From contig JACPLM010000015.1 of assembly GCA_016186525.1 (NCBI GenBank), positions 1 through 12,802 of the forward strand: a stretch of DNA of 12,802 nucleotides. Reading direction: 5' to 3'. Positions within the stretch are counted from its first letter, which is position 1. Every line of letters starts with the position of its first letter. The DNA is from Candidatus Nealsoniibacteriota bacterium (GTDB lineage Bacteria; Patescibacteriota; Minisyncoccia; Minisyncoccales; MHMH01). A model generated the notes under the pieces. That model had not been told where the DNA came from and did not search any database. It saw nothing but the letters and a program-made list of their open reading frames with translations. The position numbers and the translations under genes were made by a program. Positions 1 through 6,463 of the stretch are shown here, piece after piece.

Positions 1-162
1 CAGCTGGGCGATGCGGTAAAAATTACCGACGGGCCCTTTAAAGATTTTGACGGCAAAGTTTCAGAGATTGACCAAGAAAGAGGCAAGGTCAAGGTATTGG
101 TCAACATGTTCGGCCGAGACACTCCCGTTGAATTAGATTCTCTGCAAATTAAGAAGATTTAA
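1..162 (+). CDS. nusG: Transcription antitermination protein NusG, C-terminal KOW domain (5' partial)
   Basis: The window opens inside this gene; only the last 53 residues are present, starting [16 protein letters not shown] and ending LQIKKI before a TAA. This is the KOW domain of NusG: the G-D-x-V-x-I-x-x-GPF-x-x-x-x-G start, a short acidic turn and the strand [16 protein letters not shown] are typical. NusG binds RNA polymerase to reduce pausing, and its KOW domain contacts Rho or ribosomal protein S10. The location just upstream of rplK fits the usual nusG-rplK order, although another gene now lies between them. The N-terminal NGN domain is outside the window. Identification is secure. 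Confidence 0.95.
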   Translation, partial: QLGDAVKITDGPFKDFDGKVSEIDQERGKVKVLVNMFGRDTPVELDSLQIKKI

Positions 163-169
163 GCAAATT

Positions 170-1651
170 ATGAAAATTTTATTGGTCTATCCTAAATATC
201 CCGAAACTTTTTGGAGTTTTAAGCACGCTTTGAAATTTATCGGCAAAAAAGCGACTTTTCCGCCATTGGGCCTTTTAACCGTAGCTGCCATGCTTCCTTC
301 AGATTGGCAAAAGAAATTAGTTGACATGAACGTTGAAAACCTAAAAGACAGCGATATAAAATGGGCAGATTATATTTTTATCTCGGCAATGCTCGTTCAA
401 CAAGAATCGGTTTCAGAGCTGGTAAAATTGTGCAAATCTTTTAGCAAGAAAATTGTGGTTGGCGGTCCGCTTTTTACGGCTGGCTATCAGGAATTTAAAG
501 AAGTAGACCATTTTATTTTAGATGAAGCCGAAGTCACTTTGCCTTTATTTTTATCAGACCTTGAAAAGGGCTCTCCTAAAAAGATATATAGAAGTGAAGA
601 AAAGTTAGGTCTCGGCAGCACGCCCATTCCTCTTTGGAGCCTTATTGATACTAAAAAATACGCTTCTATGAATATTCAGTATTCCCGGGGATGCCCCTTT
701 AGTTGCGACTTTTGCGATATTTCCCTGCTTTTTGGCAAAAGGCAGAGGACTAAAGACAGAGATCAATTAGTGGCAGAATTAGACAGTTTGTGTAATACGG
801 GCTGGCGTGGCGGAGTGTTTTTTGTAGATGATAATTTTATTGGCAATAAAGATAAACTGAAGAAAGAAATTTTACCTTCCTTAATAGAATGGAGGAAAGA
901 GAAGAAATATCCTTTTACTTTTTCTACCGAGGCGTCTGTAAATTTAGCTGATGACGAAGAATTAATGGATTTAATGGTCAAAGCTGGATTTGGAGTAGTT
1001 TTTTTGGGCATTGAAACTCCGGAAGAAGATAGTTTAACCGAATGCGGTAAATTTCATAATAAAAATCGTGATTTAATATCTTGCATTAAAAGAATCCAAA
1101 GAAAAGGCATGGAGGTGCAGGGCGGCTTCATAGTCGGATTTGATAATGACAAGCCGTCGATTTTTGAAAGACAAATTCAATTAATTCAAAAAAGCGGAAT
1201 CATAACCGCCATGGTCGGAATTTTAGGGGCACTGCGCGGCACAAAGCTTTACCATCGATTGGAAGGAGAAAAGAGGTTATTGAAAGAGGCCTCGGGCGAC
1301 AACACCGATTTTTCAATTAATTTTGTGCCCAAGATGGACCGAGAAATTCTGTCAGCCGGTTATAAAAAAATTGTTTCTACTATTTATTCGCCCAAATGCT
1401 ATTATCAGCGGGTTGCTAATTTTTTAAAAGAGTATAGAATTAAAGTTAAAATAAAAGTTCGTTTTCGTTTTTATTATCTTAGGGCTTTTTTCCATTCCCT
1501 CTGGCTTTTTGGGATAAGAGAAAAAGGGCAAATCTATTTTTGGAAGCTGATTTTCTGGACCCTGATAAATCGCCCCAAGTCTTTCCCCCAGGCAATAATT
1601 TTCGCAATTCAGGGGTATCACTTCAGAAAAGTTTACGAAAAATATTTTTAA
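170..1651 (+). CDS. B12-binding-type radical SAM protein (BchE/HpnJ/HpnP-like layout)
   Basis: A 493-residue protein beginning MKILLVYPKYPETFWSF, typical of the N-terminal Rossmann-like cobalamin-binding fold of this class. The DxHxxG lower-ligand motif of base-off B12 proteins is not visible. The radical SAM cluster motif is CPFSCDFC (C175, C179, C182), followed by the barrel with VFFVDDNFIG (about 217-226), FSTEASVNLA (251-260) and FLGIETP (278-284). The C-terminal 150 residues are basic and aromatic, as in the DUF4070-type tail of this group. Relatives modify lipids, hopanoids, pigments or peptides; the substrate here cannot be read from sequence. It starts 7 bases after the nusG stop with no Shine-Dalgarno sequence, so it is probably cotranscribed. 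Class is secure, reaction unknown. Confidence 0.88.
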   Translation: MKILLVYPKYPETFWSFKHALKFIGKKATFPPLGLLTVAAMLPSDWQKKLVDMNVENLKDSDIKWADYIFISAMLVQQESVSELVKLCKSFSKKIVVGGPLFTAGYQEFKEVDHFILDEAEVTLPLFLSDLEKGSPKKIYRSEEKLGLGSTPIPLWSLIDTKKYASMNIQYSRGCPFSCDFCDISLLFGKRQRTKDRDQLVAELDSLCNTGWRGGVFFVDDNFIGNKDKLKKEILPSLIEWRKEKKYPFTFSTEASVNLADDEELMDLMVKAGFGVVFLGIETPEEDSLTECGKFHNKNRDLISCIKRIQRKGMEVQGGFIVGFDNDKPSIFERQIQLIQKSGIITAMVGILGALRGTKLYHRLEGEKRLLKEASGDNTDFSINFVPKMDREILSAGYKKIVSTIYSPKCYYQRVANFLKEYRIKVKIKVRFRFYYLRAFFHSLWLFGIREKGQIYFWKLIFWTLINRPKSFPQAIIFAIQGYHFRKVYEKYF

Positions 1652-1660
1652 TCCGTTAAT
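1632..1660 (+). promoter_or_regulatory. Possible leaderless promoter of rplK
   Basis: TTTACG (1632-1637, four matches to TTGACA), a 17-base spacer and GTTAAT (1655-1660, four matches to TATAAT). The -10-like box ends six bases before the rplK ATG, so transcription would begin at the A of the start codon. Weak on its own; it gains some weight from the same spacing at dut and gatB. Confidence 0.3.
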
Positions 1661-1666
1661 AATTAT

Positions 1667-2092
1667 ATGGCAAAGAAAATTAAAGCTATCGTAAAATTAC
1701 AAATTCAAGCAGGGGCTGCCACTCCGGCCCCTCCGGTGGGGCCTGCTTTGGCGCAGCACGGAGTAAATATTTCTGAATTTTGTCAGAAGTTTAACGAGGC
1801 CACAAAAGCTAATCAAGGATTCAAAATTCCCGTAGAAATTACGGTTTTTGAAGACAGAAGCTATACTTTTAAATTAAAACAGCCTCCGGCCTCCGATCTT
1901 TTGAAAAAGATTGCCGGAATTGAAAAGGGCTCCGGCGTTCCCAACAAGACCAAGGTTGCTAAAATTACCAGAGAGCAGCTTCGGAAAGTTGCCGAACAAA
2001 AGATGGAAGATTTAAATGCTGAAGATATTGAGGCTGCTATGAAAATCATTGAAGGCACGGCAAGGCAAATGGGCATTGAGATTGCACCTTGA
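1667..2092 (+). CDS. rplK: Large ribosomal subunit protein uL11
   Basis: A 141-residue protein, the normal length of bacterial L11. The N-terminal domain has the signature [20 protein letters not shown] followed by QHGVNI and FCQKFN; the C-terminal rRNA-binding domain has [17 protein letters not shown] and the lysine-rich [14 protein letters not shown], ending in the helix RQMGIEI. L11 binds the GTPase-associated region of 23S rRNA and helps factor binding. It lies 15 bases after the radical SAM gene, with no Shine-Dalgarno sequence but a promoter-like pair directly upstream. It ends in TGA, used as a true stop. The usual downstream partner rplA (L1) is missing; a dCMP deaminase follows instead. 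Confidence 0.97.
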   Translation: MAKKIKAIVKLQIQAGAATPAPPVGPALAQHGVNISEFCQKFNEATKANQGFKIPVEITVFEDRSYTFKLKQPPASDLLKKIAGIEKGSGVPNKTKVAKITREQLRKVAEQKMEDLNAEDIEAAMKIIEGTARQMGIEIAP

Positions 2093-2093
2093 A

Positions 2094-2099
2094 AAGGAG
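2094..2099 (+). promoter_or_regulatory. Ribosome binding site deciding the dCMP deaminase start
   Basis: AAGGAG six bases before the GTG at 2106, directly after the rplK TGA. It supports the GTG start over an in-frame ATG at 2049, which would overlap rplK by 44 bases and has no such site. Confidence 0.7.
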
Positions 2100-2105
2100 A
2101 AAAAA

Positions 2106-2561
2106 GTGGCCAATCCTAGTTGGGATGAAACAGCTATGAAGGTTGTTGATGCATACAGCAAAAGATCGCATTGTAAATGGTTTAAAATTGGCGTAGCTTT
2201 TTTCAGGGATGACAGGCTTTTGGTTGTTGGCTACAACGGCTCGCCGCGCGGAGAGCCGCACTGCGACAAAGTTGGTTGCGCAAAAGAAGTTGACGGCAAG
2301 AGGTTGCCTGCCGGTTCAGGGCTTTGCCGCGGAGCGCACGCTGAAATGAATGCCATAGTTAATGCCGCTTCTGAAGGCATTAATTTAAAAAATGCCCGGG
2401 TTTACTGCACTTATTCGCCATGTTATTCCTGCGCCAAGGTTTTAGTTAATTTGCCAATCACCGAGTTCATATATAAAATAAAATATCCAGACGAAGACTT
2501 AAGAGCTATTGAATTATTTTTGAGGCGAGGCATTGCTGTCAGGCAATATAAAGTAGTATAA
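2106..2561 (+). CDS. Deoxycytidylate (dCMP) deaminase, ComEB-like
   Basis: A 151-residue zinc enzyme that deaminates dCMP to dUMP, the substrate of thymidylate synthase. The catalytic zinc motif is HAEMNA (H78, E80) with the PCYSC pair (C106, C109). The dCMP-deaminase subgroup is marked by GYNGSPRGEPHCD (42-54) and further cysteines at C53, C58 and C74, possibly a structural zinc site. The start is the GTG at 2106, preceded by AAGGAG; the protein then begins VANPSWDE, matching the family's N-terminus. It lies 13 bases after rplK and 7 bases before dut. With dut, tmk and the thymidylate synthase it forms a dTTP supply group. A cytidine or tRNA adenosine deaminase is unlikely given the GYNGSPRG segment. 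Confidence 0.93.
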   Translation: MANPSWDETAMKVVDAYSKRSHCKWFKIGVAFFRDDRLLVVGYNGSPRGEPHCDKVGCAKEVDGKRLPAGSGLCRGAHAEMNAIVNAASEGINLKNARVYCTYSPCYSCAKVLVNLPITEFIYKIKYPDEDLRAIELFLRRGIAVRQYKVV

Positions 2562-2562
2562 T
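2557..2562 (+). promoter_or_regulatory. Perfect -10 box giving a possible leaderless dut mRNA
   Basis: TATAAT overlaps the stop codon of the dCMP deaminase and ends six bases before the dut ATG, placing the predicted +1 on the A of the start codon. A weak -35 candidate, TTGCTG (2533-2538), lies 18 bases upstream. dut has no Shine-Dalgarno sequence. The TATAAT is clear; promoter function is inferred. Confidence 0.45.
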
Positions 2563-2568
2563 GGATTA

Positions 2569-2991
2569 ATGGAAATTCGGATTCAAAAAATAGATCCATC
2601 TGCCAAAATTCCCACTTTCGCTTATAGCGGGGATGCTGGTATGGATCTTTTTTCTTTGGAAGATTGTCAGATATCTTCTTTAGATAAAAAAAGCATAAGT
2701 ACCGGTTTGAAAATAGCAGTTCCGGAAGGATACGCGGGTTTTGTTTGCGACAAATCGGGATTAGCATTGAATCACGGGCTTACCACATTAGCCGGCGTTT
2801 TAGATTCGGGTTACAGAGGAGAGTTAAAAGTGGTTTTGATGAATTTAGGCAAGGAACCGTACGAAGTCAAAAAGGGCCAAAAAGTTGCCCAGCTGGTAGT
2901 TAAAAAGATAGAAAGACCGGAAATTGTTGAAGCTGTTTTAGACGAGACGGAGCGCGGCAAAAAAGGATTTGGCAGTTCCGGCTTAACTTAA
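2569..2991 (+). CDS. dut: Deoxyuridine 5'-triphosphate nucleotidohydrolase (dUTPase)
   Basis: A 140-residue trimeric-type dUTPase, which splits dUTP to dUMP and pyrophosphate, keeping uracil out of DNA and supplying thymidylate synthase. All five family motifs are present: DAGMDL (22-27), DKSGLAL (61-67), GVLDSGYRGELKV (76-88, with the catalytic Asp79 and Tyr82), GQKVAQLV (103-110) and the C-terminal arm RGKKGFGSSG (129-138). Motif 2 has DKSG where many bacterial enzymes have PRSG, a conservative Lys for Arg change. The length is close to the usual 145-150. It starts 7 bases after the dCMP deaminase and its TAA stop touches the tmk ATG directly. Confidence 0.97.
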   Translation: MEIRIQKIDPSAKIPTFAYSGDAGMDLFSLEDCQISSLDKKSISTGLKIAVPEGYAGFVCDKSGLALNHGLTTLAGVLDSGYRGELKVVLMNLGKEPYEVKKGQKVAQLVVKKIERPEIVEAVLDETERGKKGFGSSGLT

Positions 2992-3618
2992 ATGCAGAAA
3001 AATACTTATAAAGGCAAGTTCATAGTTTTCGAGGGGCTGGACGGTTCCGGCCAATCCACCCAAACCAATCTTTTGGGAGATTTTTTAGTTGGAAAGGGTT
3101 ATGAAGTTATTTTAACCAAAGAACCGACTAAAGATTCCGAGGCCGGTCAAAAAATCCGCCAAGTTTTAGATAAAAATACACAGGTGTCACCTATGTATTT
3201 ACAGGAGTTGTTTGCCCAAGACAGGGGAGAGCATTTGGATAACTTAATTATCCCTGCCTTAAAAGAAGGCAAAATGATTGTTTCCGACCGTTATTTTTTT
3301 TCATCTTTCGCCTATGGCGCATCATCGGGAGTTGAGGCAGAAGAACTTATAAAGCTTAATAGTGAATTTTTAATGCCCGACTTAACTATTATTTTAAAAG
3401 TCAGGCCGGAAGTTTGCATGGAAAGGATAGGAAAGAGGGGAGGCAGCCAGACCCTTTTTGAAGAAGCAGAAAAGCTTAAAAAGGTTTGGCAAACCTACGA
3501 AACATTGCCACGGCGTTTTGAAAATGCTTATATTATAGATGGAGAAAAAAGCATTGAAAAAGTTCACGAAAATGTTAAAGCTCTTTTACAAGAGAAATTT
3601 AATATTAGGATGTTATAA
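2992..3618 (+). CDS. tmk: Thymidylate kinase with Gln in the P-loop
   Basis: A 208-residue dTMP kinase that phosphorylates dTMP to dTDP with ATP. The N-terminus FIVFEGLDGSGQSTQ is the family's P-loop, but the Walker A lysine is Gln21 (codon CAA). The rest is intact: the KEP segment (43-45), the DRY motif in VSDRYFFSSFAYG (99-101), LKVRPEVCMERI, and a LID region rich in Arg and Lys (R145, K148, R149). Length matches the family. The ATG follows the dut stop without a gap, so translation is probably coupled. The missing lysine could lower activity or be offset by LID basic residues; I believe such Gln variants occur in related uncultured bacteria, but cannot check here. Confidence 0.93.
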   Translation: MQKNTYKGKFIVFEGLDGSGQSTQTNLLGDFLVGKGYEVILTKEPTKDSEAGQKIRQVLDKNTQVSPMYLQELFAQDRGEHLDNLIIPALKEGKMIVSDRYFFSSFAYGASSGVEAEELIKLNSEFLMPDLTIILKVRPEVCMERIGKRGGSQTLFEEAEKLKKVWQTYETLPRRFENAYIIDGEKSIEKVHENVKALLQEKFNIRML

Positions 3619-3621
3619 TCC

Positions 3622-5043
3622 ATGGAATGGCCTGTAAGATACAAAGAGCTCTTGGTCTTGGGGAATTTAAACTCCAATATCGGAGTTGTTTGCCATTGGA
3701 CTCATAAAGATTTAATTGTTTCTGGTTTGAACAAAGATACTTATGCCGCAGCAGGTCAGCTTTACAGCCATGATTTGGGCGTTTCTTCGATAATCAGGAA
3801 TGTTTTGGCCCACCCCTTCATTGATACGCTGGTTTTATGCGGCAACGAAGGCGCGATTGAAGAAAGCAAGTCCAGCAAGGCCTTATTGAATTTGATTAAT
3901 AATGGAGTTGACGCAAACCACTCTATTTTAGGAGTCAGCAGGTCAAGAATAGAAAGAGATATCCCGATTGATAAAATAAATTTGTTCCGTTCCAGGGTAA
4001 AACTTGTAAATTTACTCGGGGAGAATGACTCTGTAAAAATTCAAAAAGCTATCGACGATAATTTTAAGGTCAGTTCGCAAAGATATGAAACTTTTATTTT
4101 TCCCGAACCGCAAAAAACAGAAAACTTGGAGTTGCCCTCTGAAGAAGCGGTTTTCGTTGTCAGGAGAAAAAAGGCAGCCGAATGCTGGATAGATATTCTC
4201 AAATATATTATGACTTTTGGCAAAGTGAAAAGCTCTCAATATAAAGAAAAGCAGAAAGAGCTGGTGGATTTAATAACGATTATTGAAGACGAAGATTTAA
4301 ACAACCTTTATCTGCCAGCTTATTTGCCCTTAACTGAAAAGCAAATTAAAGAATATATTTTGACGATTACCACTGCCAAAAAAATAGAAGGGATAAAATA
4401 TACCTACGGCCAAAGATTGAGAGAGCACAACGGAGTTGATCAAATTCAGGACATTATTGATACTATTTCCAGGGCTCCTCATTCAAGGAGGGCCATAGCT
4501 TCGACTTGGAATGTCGCATTGGACCACGCAAGCGATAATCCTCCCTGCTTGGATTTAGTTCAGGCTTTGGTTCAAAACAGCAAGCTCTATTTAACGGTCT
4601 ATATTCGTTCTAATGATATGTTTATGGCGTGGCCGGAAAATGTTTTTGGCATTTTGGCTTTGCAGGATTTGATTATTAAAGAAGCCAACAAGAAAAATCC
4701 GGAATTAAATCTTAAAACAGGACCGATTATTACAATTTCCTGTTCTGCCCATATTTACGAAAGGAATTGGGAAGAAGCCAAGGGAATTTTAAAGGAAAAT
4801 TCCCAACTTCAATGCGCATGGGATCCGCGGGGCAATTTCGTGATTGAGGTTTCCAACGCCGCAATTAATGTTTATAACGCCTCCGACCCAGTTAACTTAA
4901 GATGGCAAGGAAAAAGCGCCCAAGAAATTTTAGACCAGATGATTTTTTACGCTTCCCAATCTTCCCATGCAGCTTATTTGGGCAGCGAATTGGCGAAGGC
5001 AGAATTTGCCTTAAAGAATAATTTAAAGTATATTCAAGAGTAA
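3622..5043 (+). CDS. thyA: Thymidylate synthase fused to an N-terminal MtrA-like (DUF4346-type) domain
   Basis: A 473-residue two-domain protein. Residues about 245-450 form a thymidylate synthase that methylates dUMP: TYGQRLREHNGVDQI (261-275), SRRAI (288-292), the catalytic PPC (Cys309), RSNDMFMAWPENVFG (329-343) and SAHIY (375-379, with His377 and Tyr379). Residues about 10-145 resemble MtrA, the corrinoid subunit of methanogen methyltransferase: GVVCHWTHKDLI, AAAGQLYSHDLGVSSIIRNV, TLVLCGNE, LINNGVD and LFRSRVKLVNLLGE align in order. Residues 150-245 are a helical linker. As I recall the family, MtrA's cobalt-ligand His lies in CHTENLG; the matching position here is Tyr48, with His50 two residues on. 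The start lies 3 bases after tmk. The synthase call is secure; the role of the N-domain is unknown. Confidence 0.93.
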   Translation: MEWPVRYKELLVLGNLNSNIGVVCHWTHKDLIVSGLNKDTYAAAGQLYSHDLGVSSIIRNVLAHPFIDTLVLCGNEGAIEESKSSKALLNLINNGVDANHSILGVSRSRIERDIPIDKINLFRSRVKLVNLLGENDSVKIQKAIDDNFKVSSQRYETFIFPEPQKTENLELPSEEAVFVVRRKKAAECWIDILKYIMTFGKVKSSQYKEKQKELVDLITIIEDEDLNNLYLPAYLPLTEKQIKEYILTITTAKKIEGIKYTYGQRLREHNGVDQIQDIIDTISRAPHSRRAIASTWNVALDHASDNPPCLDLVQALVQNSKLYLTVYIRSNDMFMAWPENVFGILALQDLIIKEANKKNPELNLKTGPIITISCSAHIYERNWEEAKGILKENSQLQCAWDPRGNFVIEVSNAAINVYNASDPVNLRWQGKSAQEILDQMIFYASQSSHAAYLGSELAKAEFALKNNLKYIQE

Positions 5044-5048
5044 GGAGG
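5042..5048 (+). promoter_or_regulatory. Strong ribosome binding site of the small 5054 gene
   Basis: AAGGAGG overlaps the stop codon of the thymidylate synthase and sits five bases before the ATG. It is one of only three clear Shine-Dalgarno sequences in the window. Confidence 0.75.
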
Positions 5049-5053
5049 AAATT

Positions 5054-5344
5054 ATGCCATACATTAAGCAAGAATATCGTCCAATGCTCGATCCTCATAT
5101 TGAGAAATTAGCAAAGGAAATAAAACGGCTTGCTCAAGAGAGCGGTCAAGAAGGTGATTTTGCAGGGTTTTTAAATTATACTTGCACGAAATTGGCAATC
5201 AATGTAATGCCAGCTCGGCGCTATAAATGGATCGCCATGATTACTGGAGTTTTCAAGAATATCGCAGATGAGTTTTATCGCCGCGTAGGGGTTCCCTATG
5301 AGGATGAGCAAATAGAAAAAAACGGAGATGTTTTCCCCCGTTGA
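5054..5344 (+). CDS. Small conserved-looking protein starting MPYIKQ, function unknown
   Basis: A 96-residue soluble protein with no signal peptide or membrane segment. It begins MPYIKQEYRPML and ends with FYRRVGVPYEDEQIEKNGDV; the ends look like those of a family of short hypothetical proteins common in uncultured bacteria and some phages, with a variable helical middle (residues 15-70). I cannot name a function. It is last in the nusG-to-thyA cluster, 10 bases after thyA, and directly precedes the terminator. The strong Shine-Dalgarno sequence contrasts with most upstream genes, suggesting high translation. The TGA stop is used normally. Real gene: likely; function: not assigned. Confidence 0.78.
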   Translation: MPYIKQEYRPMLDPHIEKLAKEIKRLAQESGQEGDFAGFLNYTCTKLAINVMPARRYKWIAMITGVFKNIADEFYRRVGVPYEDEQIEKNGDVFPR

Positions 5345-5346
5345 AC

Positions 5347-5381
5347 AAAAATCCATCCCGCTAAGCGAGGATGGATTTTTT
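5347..5381. terminator. Two-way terminator between the dTTP cluster and the kinase/deoxyribosyltransferase-like gene
   Basis: Perfect 12-bp inverted repeat: AAAAATCCATCC (5347-5358) pairs with 5369-5380, with a short loop that can pair further as CGC/GCG. Runs of A before and T after make it usable on both strands, which suits the two converging genes. Confidence 0.85.
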
Positions 5382-6428
5382 CTAAGGAAGCTGGAAATGG
5401 TCTTTAAACGGCTTGTAGTTTTTCTTTAAGAATGAGAAAAACTCTTTTTCATTATTGAAAACTTTATCGCAAAAATAGGTGATAAAAGGGCTGCCTTCGC
5501 CGCCTGGGTGTACCACCCAGACGGTTTTATTTGTTTCGTGGGCCTCCCTTAGTTCATTAATCACTCCGGGCGAAGAAACAACTTTCGGGAAAAAAGCGAT
5601 GACTTTTTTACTCTGCTTTACAAACCAATAGAGGTCGCGGTTGACCACTTGGGTGTAAAAGACCGGGTTTTTTCTTCTTTTTTTATCAATTTTGACTACT
5701 GCAGGCCCCGATCCCAACTCAACTATTCTAGGGTCAAAAACGATGAAATATCTGTTTAATTCTTCAATAAATTTATCTACCCTTGATTGCATTTTCTTTT
5801 CCTGCAAATGAGTTATCGGCATGCTGATATAGACAGGTTCCTGCTCCGGGCAGAAGATCAAACGGTAGAGCCCTGAAAGCGGCTGTTTCGACGGAATAAC
5901 GTAGAAGGGCCTTAGGTTCATATCGGCCCAGGAAGAGGTTACTTCAACTTCAATATTTTGCCATAGCAGTATTTCTTCGATAGTCAGCCTTTCTGGCTTC
6001 CATTGGGGCCTTTTATCTAATCTTTTTTTCATATCTTTGGCGTCATCAATAAATGTTACAAATGCATCGGCATTAAATTGCGCCGGGTAGAATCTATCGT
6101 AGGCCTTGGTGAATATTTTTTTCCATAAAAAGAAAGCATGGATGTTGATAAAAACCGCATCGTAAGTTTTGACATCTTTTTTTAATGAACTTAAAATGAT
6201 TTCAAAAACAGCGCTTCTTAGGGAGTTTAATACATGGGGATTCGCATTAAGTATGTTTTCGGTTGTAAGAGTGATGCCGATTTTTTCCGCTTGTTCGAAA
6301 ATCATTTGCCCCACATTATAAATCTTCACCATTTTTTTATGGCTTTTGGCGAATTTTTCAAGCAGAGCTAAATATTCTTTTCTTCCGCATCCCGAAATAC
6401 CGGTAGTGATGATTAACATATATGTCAT
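5382..6428 (-). CDS. Adenylate-kinase-like P-loop domain fused to a nucleoside 2-deoxyribosyltransferase-like domain
   Basis: About 348 residues from the ATG at 6428 (345 from the ATG at 6419). An ATG at 6482 would overlap gatB and is rejected. The N-terminus LIITTGISGCGRKEYL resembles an archaeal-type adenylate kinase P-loop, but the Walker lysine place holds Arg16, followed by Lys17. A kinase-like region with NVGQMI and an IDDAKDMKKRL segment follows. From about residue 197, PVYISMPITH, IVFDPR, NRDLYWFVKQSKKVIAFFP and GVINELREA match the nucleoside 2-deoxyribosyltransferase fold. By comparison from memory with the Lactobacillus enzyme, Asp265 and the nucleophile Glu292 are kept, while the second catalytic Asp is Ser286. 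It probably handles a nucleotide or nucleoside, but no reaction can be fixed. It diverges from gatB. Confidence 0.72.
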   Translation of the reverse strand: MTYMLIITTGISGCGRKEYLALLEKFAKSHKKMVKIYNVGQMIFEQAEKIGITLTTENILNANPHVLNSLRSAVFEIILSSLKKDVKTYDAVFINIHAFFLWKKIFTKAYDRFYPAQFNADAFVTFIDDAKDMKKRLDKRPQWKPERLTIEEILLWQNIEVEVTSSWADMNLRPFYVIPSKQPLSGLYRLIFCPEQEPVYISMPITHLQEKKMQSRVDKFIEELNRYFIVFDPRIVELGSGPAVVKIDKKRRKNPVFYTQVVNRDLYWFVKQSKKVIAFFPKVVSSPGVINELREAHETNKTVWVVHPGGEGSPFITYFCDKVFNNEKEFFSFLKKNYKPFKDHFQLP

Positions 6429-6457
6429 TTTACTGTAGCATTTTTTTGAGTTAGAAT
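6429..6457 (+). promoter_or_regulatory. Probable leaderless promoter of gatB
   Basis: TTTACT (6429-6434), a 17-base spacer and TAGAAT (6452-6457). The -10 box ends six bases before the gatB ATG, so +1 would be the start codon itself; no Shine-Dalgarno sequence is present. On the other strand the same 35 bases hold TG-C-TACAGT (6439-6432 on the minus strand), an extended -10 candidate for the divergent gene. Confidence 0.5.
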
Positions 6458-6463
6458 CAAAAT

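Noticed and set aside
608..614. GGTCTC-like half-site in the radical SAM gene as a third copy of the palindromic element
   Set aside because: There is no matching GAGACC arm and no GACTAAGAG nearby; a six-base match is expected by chance.
2090..2092. UGA read as glycine, as in some CPR groups
   Set aside because: TGA ends rplK at the normal L11 length and also ends the 5054 gene just before a terminator; no conserved gene needs read-through.
2049..2105. Upstream ATG start for the dCMP deaminase
   Set aside because: It would overlap rplK by 44 bases, lacks a ribosome site and adds residues not typical of the family; the GTG at 2106 has AAGGAG six bases before it.
3611..3619. TGTTATAAT, a perfect extended -10 sequence just before the thymidylate synthase gene
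   Set aside because: It ends only two bases before the ATG at 3622, so +1 would fall inside the gene and no later in-frame start fits before the conserved N-domain. It may be chance in A/T-rich DNA at the end of tmk.
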